Source: Ruminococcus sp. (GTDB lineage Bacteria; Bacillota; Clostridia; Oscillospirales; Ruminococcaceae). Taken from it: a DNA stretch of 19,400 nt. The DNA lies in assembly GCF_019417665.1 (NCBI RefSeq), contig NZ_DXUU01000049.1:1-19400 (forward strand), written 5' to 3'. The notes below the pieces were generated by a model. It saw only the letters and a list, made by a program, of their open reading frames with translations. It was not told the origin of the DNA and made no database searches. Positions within the stretch are counted from its first letter, which is position 1; each line of letters opens with the position of its first letter. The position numbers were made by a program, and so were the translations under genes. This document shows, in pieces, positions 7,297-15,428 of this stretch.

Positions 7297-8058
7297 TCAC
7301 CATTCCATAGAGGACAGCCATGCGTTGACCTGTGTCTCACGGCTCTTTTCCTCATCGGAACTATAAGGTGGCAGGGGCAGTTCCCCGATGATCTTACCGT
7401 CCTCCAGATAGAGGATCCGGGTGGCTCTCAGGGCAGCACGCATATCATGGGTCACCATGAGAATGCTCTGTCCTGACTGGTTCAATTCTGTCAATAGATT
7501 CAAAACCTCGGTAGTGTTTCTTCGGTTCAATGCGCCTGTGGGTTCATCTGCAAAGAGCAGCTTCGGACTATTGATGACCGCTCTTGCAATAGCGCACCGC
7601 TGCTGTTCTCCGCCGGAGACCTGGGACGGCAGATGAGTCTTGATATGGGAAATACTCATCTGCTCCAGCAACTGTTCTGCTCTCGTTTTCACTTCTGCGG
7701 CAGACTTGCCTTTGTTGAGATAACCCGGCACGGCGATATTTTCGAACAGTGTAAGATTGCTGACCAGATGCATCTGTTGAAAGATAAAGCCGAAATCTGT
7801 GTGACGCAGTTTGGCAAGTCCTTTTTCAGGCATGGTCACCAGATTGTCCCCGTGATAGATCACCTCTCCGGCAGTTGCCCTGTCCATACCGCTGAGAGCA
7901 TAGAGCAGGGTGGATTTTCCCGAACCGGATGCGCCCATAATCACGGTGAAATCACCCTCATAAAGCTGGAAGTCCACGTGAGAAAGAATGTGAATCTGAC
8001 CGCCGTTGTGGGCAAAACTTTTGCAAAGTCCCTTTGCCGATAGAATCGTATTTTTCAT
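7297..8058 (-). CDS. ABC transporter ATP-binding protein, MacB/LolD type
   Basis: A 253-residue cytoplasmic ATPase that powers the following permease. All motifs are intact: Walker A GASGSGKST (42-50), Q-loop Q94, signature VSGGEQQR (147-154), Walker B LLFADEPTGALN (167-178) and H-loop H204 in MVTHDM. The DEPTGALN form after Walker B is characteristic of the MacB/LolD/Bce branch. The ATG at 8058 follows AAAAAAGGAG. The stop overlaps the permease ribosome site, so the two are translationally linked. It starts 60 nt after the histidine kinase stop, and that gap holds a candidate regulator site and promoter. The C-terminal extension of about 25 residues after the core is unremarkable. Confidence 0.95.
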   Translation of the reverse strand: MKNTILSAKGLCKSFAHNGGQIHILSHVDFQLYEGDFTVIMGASGSGKSTLLYALSGMDRATAGEVIYHGDNLVTMPEKGLAKLRHTDFGFIFQQMHLVSNLTLFENIAVPGYLNKGKSAAEVKTRAEQLLEQMSISHIKTHLPSQVSGGEQQRCAIARAVINSPKLLFADEPTGALNRRNTTEVLNLLTELNQSGQSILMVTHDMRAALRATRILYLEDGKIIGELPLPPYSSDEEKSRETQVNAWLSSMEW

Positions 8059-8071
8059 AGATCTGCTCCTT

Positions 8072-8103
8072 TTTTCTGAGATTATCTCTATTCTATCAGA
8101 AAA
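8072..8103. promoter_or_regulatory. inverted repeat and possible -10 before the ABC genes
   Basis: TTTTCTGA (8072-8079) and TCAGAAAA (8096-8103) are perfect 8-bp arms 16 nt apart. On the minus strand the interior has TAGAAT (8095-8090) and GATAAT (8086-8081), either of which could be a -10. It could be an operator or a weak hairpin. Confidence 0.35.
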
Positions 8104-8106
8104 GAT

Positions 8107-8123
8107 ATTAAGAAGTCCTTAAG
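8107..8123. promoter_or_regulatory. CiaR-like direct repeat, candidate response-regulator site
   Basis: ATTAAG-AAGTC-CTTAAG fits the NTTAAG-N5-NTTAAG layout described for streptococcal CiaR and related OmpR-family regulators: two half-sites one helical turn (11 bp) apart. The wider repeat is TTAAGAA at 8108-8114 and 8119-8125. It overlaps the histidine kinase stop and lies about 12 nt upstream of a TAGAAT -10, where an activator would act on the ABC genes. Binding by the neighbouring regulator is inference. Confidence 0.4.
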
Positions 8124-9264
8124 AACTCTGAAGAATTATCGGCAGACTGATGATAGCCTCCAGCCCGTTCGCATGATTGTGCAGTAAGATCTTTCCCTGC
8201 ATATGTTCCGCAAGATACTTTACAATATAAAGCCCCAGTCCGGAGCCTTGTTCATTTCCGCAGTTTTTGCCTCGGTAGAACTTGTCGAAAATAAACGGCA
8301 TATCCTCGTCGGGAATTCCCTTTCCGTAGTCCCGAAAGTGAATTTCTGCATTGCCGTCCGACTGAGTGAGAAATACATCGATATCGGACCTTGCATACTT
8401 TCTGGCATTGTTGATGAGATTCTCCGTGATCTGCATGACACGATTCTTATCAGCAGAAACCATTGCCGTAAATGCCGGCTTCTGGAATTGCACATCATTC
8501 TGTTCCGCAGCAATTTCCTCCACAGCATTTTCGATAAATCTACAAAGTTCAAATCTCTCAGAGCTGATCTTCAGTTTGTCCAGATCGGACAGCGAATGCA
8601 GGAATAGATCGGTTGTCAAGCGTGAGACTTCATCGCATTTTTTCATAATAACCCGAAGGTACTTCTCTCGTTTTTCCGGTGTGCTGTCCATATTTGCCTC
8701 CAGTCCTTCTGCATAAGCACGAATAGAGGAAATTGGCGTTTTGATATCATGGGACAGGGTGGCAATGACTGTTTTGCTATTCTCAATGGCCTCCCGTTCG
8801 CAAGAGCGTGCCTTTGTGATTTCTCGGCGCATACTGTCAAATGCCCATGTGAATGCACCGAAATAGTTAGAACGCTCATAATTCAGAGGCACATCAAAAT
8901 TACCCTGGGCAATCTTCTGGGCAAACTGCTGCATCTTCTCAAAAGGACGCAGTATTGCAAAATAAACATAGCCGAACACAACGGCAAAAAATGTGATACA
9001 AATGCCGCACAAAAGAAAAAGATACCGGTTTCCGTTGGATGCTGCCTGCGCCGAGCGAATGCTTTCTGTTAAGGCAGCGGATTGTTCCGCAAGTATTTCT
9101 GAGTCACCTGATCTAGCAAGCTGTTCAATTTCATTGACTGCGATGATTTGTTCTGCCCTGGTATCATGTGAATTTGCCCGAACGCCGGAGAGATACAATA
9201 CGCTTGTGACAAGCAGTATTACAACAGAGAAACAAATGGTAATCCGGATCAGTCTATTTTTCAT
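8119..9264 (-). CDS. sensor histidine kinase, two-component system
   Basis: A 381-residue membrane kinase. Helix 1 (8-28), a short extracytoplasmic loop of about 50 residues (29-80), helix 2 (81-104), then HAMP (about 104-155). The dimerisation/phosphoacceptor region has LSHDIKTPISS with His172. The ATPase domain has the N-box NLINNARKYA, G1 DYGKGIPDE, F-box FIFDKFYRG and G2 GSGLGLYIV (341-349), all intact. It would autophosphorylate His172 and pass phosphate to the upstream-encoded regulator. The small sensor loop suggests it senses through the membrane or through the ABC permease rather than binding a large ligand. The ATG at 9264 follows GGAGGTGCCTC and overlaps the regulator gene by 11 bp. 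Confidence 0.94.
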   Translation of the reverse strand: MKNRLIRITICFSVVILLVTSVLYLSGVRANSHDTRAEQIIAVNEIEQLARSGDSEILAEQSAALTESIRSAQAASNGNRYLFLLCGICITFFAVVFGYVYFAILRPFEKMQQFAQKIAQGNFDVPLNYERSNYFGAFTWAFDSMRREITKARSCEREAIENSKTVIATLSHDIKTPISSIRAYAEGLEANMDSTPEKREKYLRVIMKKCDEVSRLTTDLFLHSLSDLDKLKISSERFELCRFIENAVEEIAAEQNDVQFQKPAFTAMVSADKNRVMQITENLINNARKYARSDIDVFLTQSDGNAEIHFRDYGKGIPDEDMPFIFDKFYRGKNCGNEQGSGLGLYIVKYLAEHMQGKILLHNHANGLEAIISLPIILQSS

Positions 9265-9946
9265 GAGGCACCTCCAACAGATATCCTACTTTAAAAATGG
9301 TTTTGAGGTAGACGGGTTTCGCCGGATCGTCCTCCAGTTTTTCCCGGAGCCAGCGGATATGTACCGTCAGTGTGGATGGTTCTACCATGGAAAAGGCACC
9401 CCAGACCTCAGACAAGAGCTGTTCCTTGGGAATAGCAGCGTTAGGATGCTCACAGAAGTAAGCCAGCAGATCAAATTCCCGCAGGGAAAGAGATACGTTC
9501 TCTCCATTTTTGGTGACAGTCCGTGCTGTGAGATTTACGGAAATATTGCCAAATGTCACAATTTTTTCCTGTTCCCCGAATCCATAGGTGCGCCGGATCA
9601 ATGCGTTGACTCTCGAAAGCAGTTCTTTCATGGAATAAGGTTTCGGCAGATAATCATCACCGCCGATATCAAAGCCAGTGATACGGTCGGTTTCGCTGGT
9701 ACGAGCACTTGCAAAGATCACAGGTACAGTGGAAACACGGCGCAGTTCCTGACATAGGGCAAAACCAGTGGTACCAGGCAAATTGATGTCCAGTAGGATC
9801 AGGTGATAGCAATTCTCAGAAAGCAGTGCAAAAGCAGTTTCGCTATTCTCTGCCCAAGTAACGTTGTATCCATAGCTTTCCAGCATTTCGGATATAATAA
9901 AAGACAGATCCGCATCGTCGTCTATAATCAATATTTGTTTGGACAT
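9254..9946 (-). CDS. OmpR-family response regulator
   Basis: A 230-residue regulator. The receiver domain (about 4-115) has the acidic pair DDD (9-11), phosphoacceptor Asp53 in LILLDINLPG, Ser80 and Lys102 in LPKPY. The winged-helix effector domain (about 127-227) includes LSLREFDLLAYF and TVHIRWLREKLEDDP. I chose the internal ATG near 9946: it opens MSKQILIIDDD, the normal receiver start, and has GGAGGA 6 nt ahead. An upstream in-frame start at 10030 would add 28 residues translated out of the terminator hairpin. First gene of the regulator-kinase-ATPase-permease set. No own promoter was clear; read-through or a promoter in 9947-10056 are both possible. Confidence 0.93.
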   Translation of the reverse strand: MSKQILIIDDDADLSFIISEMLESYGYNVTWAENSETAFALLSENCYHLILLDINLPGTTGFALCQELRRVSTVPVIFASARTSETDRITGFDIGGDDYLPKPYSMKELLSRVNALIRRTYGFGEQEKIVTFGNISVNLTARTVTKNGENVSLSLREFDLLAYFCEHPNAAIPKEQLLSEVWGAFSMVEPSTLTVHIRWLREKLEDDPAKPVYLKTIFKVGYLLEVPHEK

Positions 9947-9987
9947 GAATAATCCTCCTGCAAATTTGTATTTTTTCATATAATAAT

Positions 9988-10027
9988 AAAACGATCTGGA
10001 TACCGGAACGGATATCCAAACCGTTTT
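9988..10027 (-). terminator. rho-independent terminator after the nitroreductase gene
   Basis: A 15-bp stem with two mismatches (AAAACG...TGGATA against TATCCA...CGTTTT) and a 10-nt loop, followed on the minus strand by TTTTATTATTAT. It separates the GH9-to-nitroreductase transcript from the two-component genes. Confidence 0.7.
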
Positions 10028-10056
10028 CATCGCATTATGCTATTTCATCTATCGAA

Positions 10057-10587
10057 TCACTTCCAATAGATTTGCTCTTTTTTTCTTGGCACAGGTTCCG
10101 GCAATGCGCCATCAGCATAGCCCATTACACAGAATCCCACACCACGGTATTCCTCCGGGATATGCCACTGTTGCAAGAGTGCTTTTCCCTCTTCACTGTC
10201 GAAGATTTCCCGTGCCCGATGGATCCAACAGCTTCCCAATCCCAGCGCATATGTCGCATTCAGCATAGCGCCAATGGCAAGACTACCATCCTCTACCCAT
10301 GTAGATATGGTAGAATTTGCCAGTACCACCACAGCTACTGGTGCGCCATAAAAGGGGTCACTGTCCGTTCCTAGAATAGCAGCATTCATTTGGGAAAGGC
10401 GGTGCAATAGTTCTGATTCTTGTACGACTACAAATTTTGTTGACATACGATTCCGTCCGGTAGGCGCATACTGCCCTGCTGTGAGGATTGCCTCCAGCTT
10501 TTCCCGTTCCACAGGCTTTGTGCTGTCATAGCTGCGAACACTTCGCCGGGTGCACAGTGCATGCAGGACTTCGTTTTGTTCATACAT
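10057..10587 (-). CDS. nitroreductase-family FMN oxidoreductase
   Basis: A 176-residue cytoplasmic flavoprotein of the NfsA/NfnB-like fold, using NAD(P)H to reduce quinones, nitro-compounds or similar acceptors. Visible family marks are the FMN-phosphate contact TRRSVRSYDSTKPV near the N-terminus, the APTGRNRMSTKFVVV segment, the internal SLAIGAMLNATYALGLGSCW (FMN/dimer helix) and the end GFCVMGYADG. Length matches the short branch of the family. The physiological substrate is unknown. The ATG at 10587 uses GGAGGTAA, which overlaps the stop of the metallo-hydrolase gene (gap 6 nt), so the two are coupled. Last gene before a terminator. Confidence 0.9.
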   Translation of the reverse strand: MYEQNEVLHALCTRRSVRSYDSTKPVEREKLEAILTAGQYAPTGRNRMSTKFVVVQESELLHRLSQMNAAILGTDSDPFYGAPVAVVVLANSTISTWVEDGSLAIGAMLNATYALGLGSCWIHRAREIFDSEEGKALLQQWHIPEEYRGVGFCVMGYADGALPEPVPRKKEQIYWK

Positions 10588-10593
10588 AAGTGG

Positions 10594-12186
10594 TTACCTC
10601 CGTTCCCATTTCGAGCAAAGTTCACCCAGCTGATCTGCCATTTTTGCCAGTTCCTTATTGGAAAGCCCACGGCTGTTCTGTACCAGTGCGGTCAACCGAT
10701 CCAGCGTCTGTGCCAGTCTATCGTAAGTCATTGCACTGCGTCGTGGTTTTTGTGCAATGGGAACAGGCTGGGCATCCAAAGTGATCCTGCCCGTTGCAAT
10801 ATCAAATTCTGCGCCGCTGTAAGGCGCATAGGCATCCAGTCCATAACCCAACCAAAGTTTATCCCGAAAAGCATCCGCAGATTCTGCTGCCCCGTGAATG
10901 ACGAATACCTTTTGTACACCGTGAATGGCATTGACCCAGGAAAGTAATCCCTTTTGATCCGCATGACCGCTCATACCCTGAAGCTGAACGATCTGCGCAC
11001 TTACCTGTACCGTTTCACCAAACAATGTTACAGTTTTTGCACCTTCTACAATGTGTCTGCCCAAAGAGCCTTCCGCCTGATAGCCCACAAATAAAATTGT
11101 ATTTTCCGGTTTCCAGAGATTATGCTTGAGATGATGCTTGATACGTCCGGCTTCGCACATACCGCTGGCAGAAAGAATGACCTTGGGACGTTTATCGGCA
11201 TTGATTGCCTTAGATGCGTCACTTGTTACTGCCGGAATCAGCCCAGAAACACCAATAGGGTTTTCTCCGCGCTGCACATAGGCAAGCGCTTCTTCATCAA
11301 AGCAGCTTTCTTTGTTGCGCATAAAGATCTCTGTTGCTTCAATTGCCAGAGGACTGTCCATATAAATGGGAAAATCTCCGAATTCCGGCAGCAGATTTTC
11401 ATCTTTGATCTGTTTGAAATAATAGAGCATTTCCTGGGTGCGGCCTACGGCAAAGGATGGAATAATGACACTGCCGCCCCTGGAAAAGGTATCTCGCAGC
11501 ACCTGAACCAGCCCGGGAAGGTAGCCCTTTGGCTTTTCGTGAAGCCGATTGCCATAGGTGGATTCCATGATTACATAGTCCGCTTCCTGAGGTACCTGAG
11601 GATCACGAATCAATGGCTGATTGAGATTGCCGATATCACCGGAAAAGACCAGCTTTTTGGTTACACCATTTTCCGTGAGCCATAGTTCAATGCTAGAAGA
11701 TCCCAGGAGATGCCCTGCGTCCACAAAACGAACCTCCATGCCCGGAAACAGCGTGAACCGTTCTTCGTATGGATGAGGAATGAATAATTCCAGTGCGCCC
11801 AGTGCCTCTTTCATGGTATACAGCGGCACATATGGATCACCGCCCTTGCGCATTGCCTTGCGGTTGCGCCACTCTGCCTCAAATTCCTGGATATGTGCAC
11901 TGTCCCGGAGCATGATCTCACAAAGAGAAACTGTAGCAGCAGTTGCATGGATCTCGCCGGAAAATCCTCCAGCATAAAGCAGCGGCAAAAGACCGGAATG
12001 GTCAATATGTGCATGGGTCAGCAGGACATAGTCAATATTTCCCGGCGCACAGGGAATCTTGACATTTTCATAAGTATCTCTCCCCTGTTCCATACCAAAG
12101 TCCACCAGAATACGTCTGCCGCAGACTTCCAAATAGGTGCAGCTGCCAGTGACTTCATGAGTCGCACCGATAAAGGTCATTTTCAT
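10594..12186 (-). CDS. beta-CASP metallo-beta-lactamase-fold hydrolase, RNase-like
   Basis: A 530-residue cytoplasmic protein of the CPSF73/YSH1-like branch, expected to be a zinc-dependent ribonuclease. The metallo-beta-lactamase motif HAHIDH (58-63) binds the metals, with later ligands in DAGHLLGSSS and VFSGDIGN. The beta-CASP part has YVIMESTYGNRLHE, GGSVIIPSFAVGRTQEML and SASGMCEAGRIKHHL. The RMMBL end has GMSGHADQKGLLSW. I chose the ATG at 12186, opening MKMTFIGATHEVTGSC, with AAAGGTG ahead. A longer frame to 12333 would intrude into the upstream gtrA-like gene and adds non-homologous residues. The last ~70 residues form a helical tail. RNA targets are unknown; its place after a cellulase and a GtrA protein gives no clue. 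Confidence 0.92.
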   Translation of the reverse strand: MKMTFIGATHEVTGSCTYLEVCGRRILVDFGMEQGRDTYENVKIPCAPGNIDYVLLTHAHIDHSGLLPLLYAGGFSGEIHATAATVSLCEIMLRDSAHIQEFEAEWRNRKAMRKGGDPYVPLYTMKEALGALELFIPHPYEERFTLFPGMEVRFVDAGHLLGSSSIELWLTENGVTKKLVFSGDIGNLNQPLIRDPQVPQEADYVIMESTYGNRLHEKPKGYLPGLVQVLRDTFSRGGSVIIPSFAVGRTQEMLYYFKQIKDENLLPEFGDFPIYMDSPLAIEATEIFMRNKESCFDEEALAYVQRGENPIGVSGLIPAVTSDASKAINADKRPKVILSASGMCEAGRIKHHLKHNLWKPENTILFVGYQAEGSLGRHIVEGAKTVTLFGETVQVSAQIVQLQGMSGHADQKGLLSWVNAIHGVQKVFVIHGAAESADAFRDKLWLGYGLDAYAPYSGAEFDIATGRITLDAQPVPIAQKPRRSAMTYDRLAQTLDRLTALVQNSRGLSNKELAKMADQLGELCSKWERR

Positions 12187-12211
12187 AAGAATCACACCTT
12201 TCCATGGAGAA

Positions 12212-12712
12212 TCATTTTTTGCTAAAAAGCAGATATTTCCGTGCAAAGAAATTCCACAGGAATGCCACGATAGTGGAGACCACTTTGCCCATAATCTGAT
12301 ATGCGCTGGTGATGTCAGCCAAGGTACATTCAAATAACTTTGTGATACCCAGCGTCAAAAGCAACCCCACCACGCCAATGGCGGCAAATGCCAGAAATTC
12401 TGTCAGCCGGGACTGCATTTTCGATGTGCGAAAAATCCAGAAAGTACTGAGAAAGTAGTTTGCCAGCAAACCTGCAACGAAAGAAAGTCCATTTGCCAGA
12501 ACAGCGAATTGCTGATCAAATACCAGGAAAAACAATAGTGTTGACAATCCCCAGTCTATAATGGTCGCACCGCCGCCCACAAAACAGTAGCGGAAAAACT
12601 GGATCAGTGTATTTTCAGTATCTCCGGCAAACAGCCGCCCGAACTTCCGCTTTCGCAGAATGTCGAGCACTTCCTGAAAATTGCCGGAATTTGATGTTTC
12701 TTTTTGTTTCAT
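12212..12712 (-). CDS. GtrA-family four-helix membrane protein
   Basis: A 166-residue integral membrane protein. After a charged N-terminus of about 38 residues come four helices near 39-62, 68-93, 105-125 and 137-157, with family marks FFRYCFVGGGATIIDWG and VVSTIVAFLWNFFARKYLLF. GtrA proteins are thought to move or support polyprenyl-linked sugars across the membrane for glycosylation of wall or surface polymers; the exact role here is unproven. The extended N-terminus is longer than in the minimal ~120-residue GtrA domain. The ATG at 12712 follows AAAGGAAT. It lies 21 nt after the GH9 gene and 25 nt before the metallo-hydrolase gene, in one likely transcript. No glycosyltransferase partner is adjacent. 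Confidence 0.88.
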   Translation of the reverse strand: MKQKETSNSGNFQEVLDILRKRKFGRLFAGDTENTLIQFFRYCFVGGGATIIDWGLSTLLFFLVFDQQFAVLANGLSFVAGLLANYFLSTFWIFRTSKMQSRLTEFLAFAAIGVVGLLLTLGITKLFECTLADITSAYQIMGKVVSTIVAFLWNFFARKYLLFSKK

Positions 12713-12733
12713 AGATATTCCTTTATGTTATGC

Positions 12734-15295
12734 TTATGATGCGGACGGAAGTGAATTGATCAGGTGTACCAGGAACTTCAGCAGCGCAATGGCATCGTCT
12801 GTGCCAAGTTCTCCATTGGCAGTGCAGTCTGCATTGATGGATGCCTTTTCGCTGAGCTTTACTGCACCGGCAGCCGCCTTATTCAACAGTACAGCATCTG
12901 TGATATCCACTCTGCCATCCAAATTAACATCACCGTAAAGCGCACCGTCAGGTACAGGTTCAGCAGTACTGTTTTCAGTGGATTTTACAGTGGCTTCTGT
13001 TGTATTTTCTGAAGAAATTGTGGAGTTTTCTGTTTGCTGGGAAAGAGAGGTTTCTGTCTGAGATATGGTTGTCTCATTTGAAGAACCAGTTGTAGTAACC
13101 GTAGTGGTGGTTGTGGTAACAGATTGCGTAGTTGTGGTCGTTTCAGACGGTGTTGTTTCCTCCGGCTTTGTTCCATTCGGTTCAATACCGCCCACTAACA
13201 CACCGTCAGAGTAGACGCAGATATAATCTGTTCGTGTCTCAGAGCCATCTTGATAAGTATCCTTACACTTTGTAATTCCCTGATAGCTCCAGTCATTGGT
13301 GGGATCCCAAGTATCACCATAGTAGAAACCAACGGTAAACTGATACTTTTTGTTGGAGTTTGCAATTTTATAGCCGTCCCACTTGACTTCGACATAATAA
13401 ATATTCGGATCAAAACTTGCATCATATTGATACGGTCCAGAAATGATGCCATCAGCCGGTGCTGCTTCTACGCTCGCCTGGTCGTAAAGCTCTGAACCGG
13501 TCACCAGACTGATATTGGATTTGTCGTTGAATTCCTCGATGTTGAAATAATACCGCATGGAGAGATCTTCTTTTGGAGTCGTGGAATTTGTACGCATTTG
13601 GATTGCCAGCTTAGTTACACCGGCACCACTGGTCTGGATATCATCTACCGCATAAGCGTCTACCCAGAAATCATTTCCGCCGGAATCACCACTGGTATCT
13701 TCCTTGGGCGGAAAATCTGGTGTGATCTCCATACTGTCAGTTCCATAGTACTCATACAGACCTGCACAAGCGCCTACGAATGCAGCGTTATAGTCAATGG
13801 TAACTTCGTTATAGATCCAGTCAGCAGTAACATCGTTGTGCTGATCTTGGGCATCCGGACCGCCCACAAGAGCACCGTACAGTACATAGCGCTGTTCATC
13901 GGTATCCTCACACTTTGTCAGACCAGAGGAGGCACGATGGTGTGGGAATTTTGCTGCGTTTTCGTTATAACCAACGACATAAGGCCGATTCAGCGGATTA
14001 TCCCCCAGGATATATTCCATCTGACCCTTCGCCCACTCGCTGAATTTAGAAGGCTGACCGTTGTTGTTATATTTGTCATAGACCAATGCCATAAGCTGTG
14101 CAGCAGTATTATATCTTGCAGAGCCCCAGGTATTCAGCCAGAAATATCCAGCCGGTGTAATAGTTCCTACGCCGCCGGTCATATATTTGTTGATAGCTTC
14201 AGCAACGGAACCCCAACAGTCCATTTCTTCATAAGGACTCTTCCCTGCTGCTTCCTTATATTCGTCAATGAAATTCGGATACTGTTCGCTAGTGATCTCA
14301 CCCAGAATACATTGCACACCGCCCCACATGTCGTTCCAGCAGTATACATAGCACGGTGCAGCGTAGTAGTCGTAATAAGGGAAGATCTCTTCCAGGTAGT
14401 GATGATCTCCGGTGATCTTATACAGCCATGCAGCTGCCCAGCAGTAGTCATCTTCCCATTTTGAAGAAACATAGTAGCTTTTCGGACCGTCCGCATTATC
14501 ACTGAGCTGTTTCTCATGTGTTTCAGCGAAATTGAACAGTGCAAGCGCATAGTCCAGAGATTTTTCTGCATATTCCGGATCAGTATCTTTGAAATTCAGA
14601 TAGTTAATAGCAAGAGAGGCTGCCGCAGAAGCCACATAGTCAGTCTGAGGCTTTTCTTCTGTCAGGAAAAATGCCGGGCGAGCCATACCGTCCAGTTCCG
14701 GTGCATTCCAGTAAGCATGATCAATATCACCGTCACCCACCTGATAACAATGGGCAATGACATCACCATTTTTATCCCGGAATGTACACTTCATTAAATA
14801 GTCATTAAAGTAACGCAGAATGGTTTCAATATGGTCATCTTGTTCGGTTTTGGCATAAGAATCCCGGAATTCATAATATCCCCATCCCAATGTAGCGGCA
14901 GAATAGTTTTCCGGCATACCGAATTTTACGTGGTCACCGGCATCATGGAAACCGCCGGAAACATCAATATAACCATCTCCGTCCGGATCTAAGATGTCTT
15001 TGTATTGTGTCAAAAAGCTCTCGCTCAGATTGGTGGCAGTGCTATTCATTTCTACCTGTGCATCGTAGGTATGACAGTCACCTCTCCAGTTATAGCGATC
15101 ATTTTCACTAACACCGGTACCGCACATATTGCCGTCATAGAAATAGATGGAATATTGCAGTGCACGTGCAAAGTTTGCCTCTTCATCAGCAGCGCTGACA
15201 ACAGATGGTGCGATACTGCTGCATATACCTGCGAGCATTGCACCGCTGATCAATAAAGAGATCAGCCGTTTTTTTCTGTGTTGCTTTCGTATCAT
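12734..15295 (-). CDS. GH9 cellulase with CBM3 and type I dockerin
   Basis: An 853-residue secreted endoglucanase cleaving beta-1,4-glucan by inversion. Signal peptide 1-35. GH9 domain about 40-520 with HDAGDHVKFG (Asp118 and catalytic-base candidate Asp121), PHHRAS (451-456) and the acid Glu497 in NEVTIDYNAAF. A CBM3 module (about 547-705) follows a short linker; directly attached CBM3 of the 3c kind is linked to processive GH9 enzymes (theme B). Thr/Ser/Glu-rich linker 708-783, then dockerin 786-849 with DVNLDGRVDITD and a second loop DCTANGELGTDD. It would be mounted on a cohesin scaffold and feed cellulose breakdown. The ATG at 15295 follows AAAGGA. Strong promoter, operator-like repeats upstream. 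First gene of a mixed operon. Confidence 0.96.
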   Translation of the reverse strand: MIRKQHRKKRLISLLISGAMLAGICSSIAPSVVSAADEEANFARALQYSIYFYDGNMCGTGVSENDRYNWRGDCHTYDAQVEMNSTATNLSESFLTQYKDILDPDGDGYIDVSGGFHDAGDHVKFGMPENYSAATLGWGYYEFRDSYAKTEQDDHIETILRYFNDYLMKCTFRDKNGDVIAHCYQVGDGDIDHAYWNAPELDGMARPAFFLTEEKPQTDYVASAAASLAINYLNFKDTDPEYAEKSLDYALALFNFAETHEKQLSDNADGPKSYYVSSKWEDDYCWAAAWLYKITGDHHYLEEIFPYYDYYAAPCYVYCWNDMWGGVQCILGEITSEQYPNFIDEYKEAAGKSPYEEMDCWGSVAEAINKYMTGGVGTITPAGYFWLNTWGSARYNTAAQLMALVYDKYNNNGQPSKFSEWAKGQMEYILGDNPLNRPYVVGYNENAAKFPHHRASSGLTKCEDTDEQRYVLYGALVGGPDAQDQHNDVTADWIYNEVTIDYNAAFVGACAGLYEYYGTDSMEITPDFPPKEDTSGDSGGNDFWVDAYAVDDIQTSGAGVTKLAIQMRTNSTTPKEDLSMRYYFNIEEFNDKSNISLVTGSELYDQASVEAAPADGIISGPYQYDASFDPNIYYVEVKWDGYKIANSNKKYQFTVGFYYGDTWDPTNDWSYQGITKCKDTYQDGSETRTDYICVYSDGVLVGGIEPNGTKPEETTPSETTTTTQSVTTTTTTVTTTGSSNETTISQTETSLSQQTENSTISSENTTEATVKSTENSTAEPVPDGALYGDVNLDGRVDITDAVLLNKAAAGAVKLSEKASINADCTANGELGTDDAIALLKFLVHLINSLPSAS

Positions 15296-15315
15296 ATCAA
15301 AGTTCCTTTCCTAAT

Positions 15316-15346
15316 TGAGTAAATAGTTGATATTCAATTATACTCA
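15316..15346. promoter_or_regulatory. operator-like imperfect palindrome in the GH9 leader
   Basis: TGAGTA (15316-15321) and TACTCA (15341-15346) bracket an inner TTGA-TAT-TCAA palindrome. It lies just past the -10 (15351-15356), covering the expected transcription start, a usual repressor position. Confidence 0.35.
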
Positions 15347-15350
15347 TTAT

Positions 15351-15379
15351 ATTATAAGGCATTTTTACAGGAAAGTCAA
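15351..15379 (-). promoter_or_regulatory. sigma-A promoter of the GH9 operon
   Basis: TTGACT (15379-15374), 17-bp spacer, TATAAT (15356-15351). One mismatch from the full consensus. The leader to the ATG at 15295 is about 50 nt. Confidence 0.85.
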
Positions 15380-15389
15380 CAGTTTTTTC

Positions 15390-15425
15390 TTGCAATGCGA
15401 TTTATTTTTGGCGAAATTGCAATGC
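15390..15425. repeat. 9-bp direct repeat upstream of the GH9 promoter
   Basis: TTGCAATGC occurs at 15390-15398 and 15417-15425, with a 27-bp period, centred about 50 and 77 bp upstream of the expected start. This is a possible activator site pair. The second copy touches the galT terminator. Confidence 0.35.
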
Positions 15426-15428
15426 AAA

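Noticed and set aside
7289..7321. Earlier start for the ABC permease
   Set aside because: It overlaps the ATPase coding end and lacks a ribosome site, while the ATG at 7288 has one.
9947..10030. 28 extra N-terminal residues on the response regulator
   Set aside because: They are read through a terminator hairpin, and the receiver domain begins properly at the internal ATG with GGAGGA ahead.
12187..12333. Longer N-terminus of the beta-CASP protein
   Set aside because: It runs inside the upstream GtrA gene in another frame and adds residues unlike the family; the ATG at 12186 opens the conserved domain with a ribosome site.
12950..13175. Repetitive DNA between the CBM3 and dockerin of the GH9 gene
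   Set aside because: It is in-frame Thr/Ser-rich linker coding sequence, normal for dockerin enzymes, not a separate repeat or CRISPR.
13598..14464. Large plus-strand open frame of 288 codons opposite the GH9 gene
   Set aside because: It is antisense to a clear GH9 domain, with no ribosome site or recognisable domain; the same holds for the plus-strand frames opposite the GH43, kinase and metallo-hydrolase genes.
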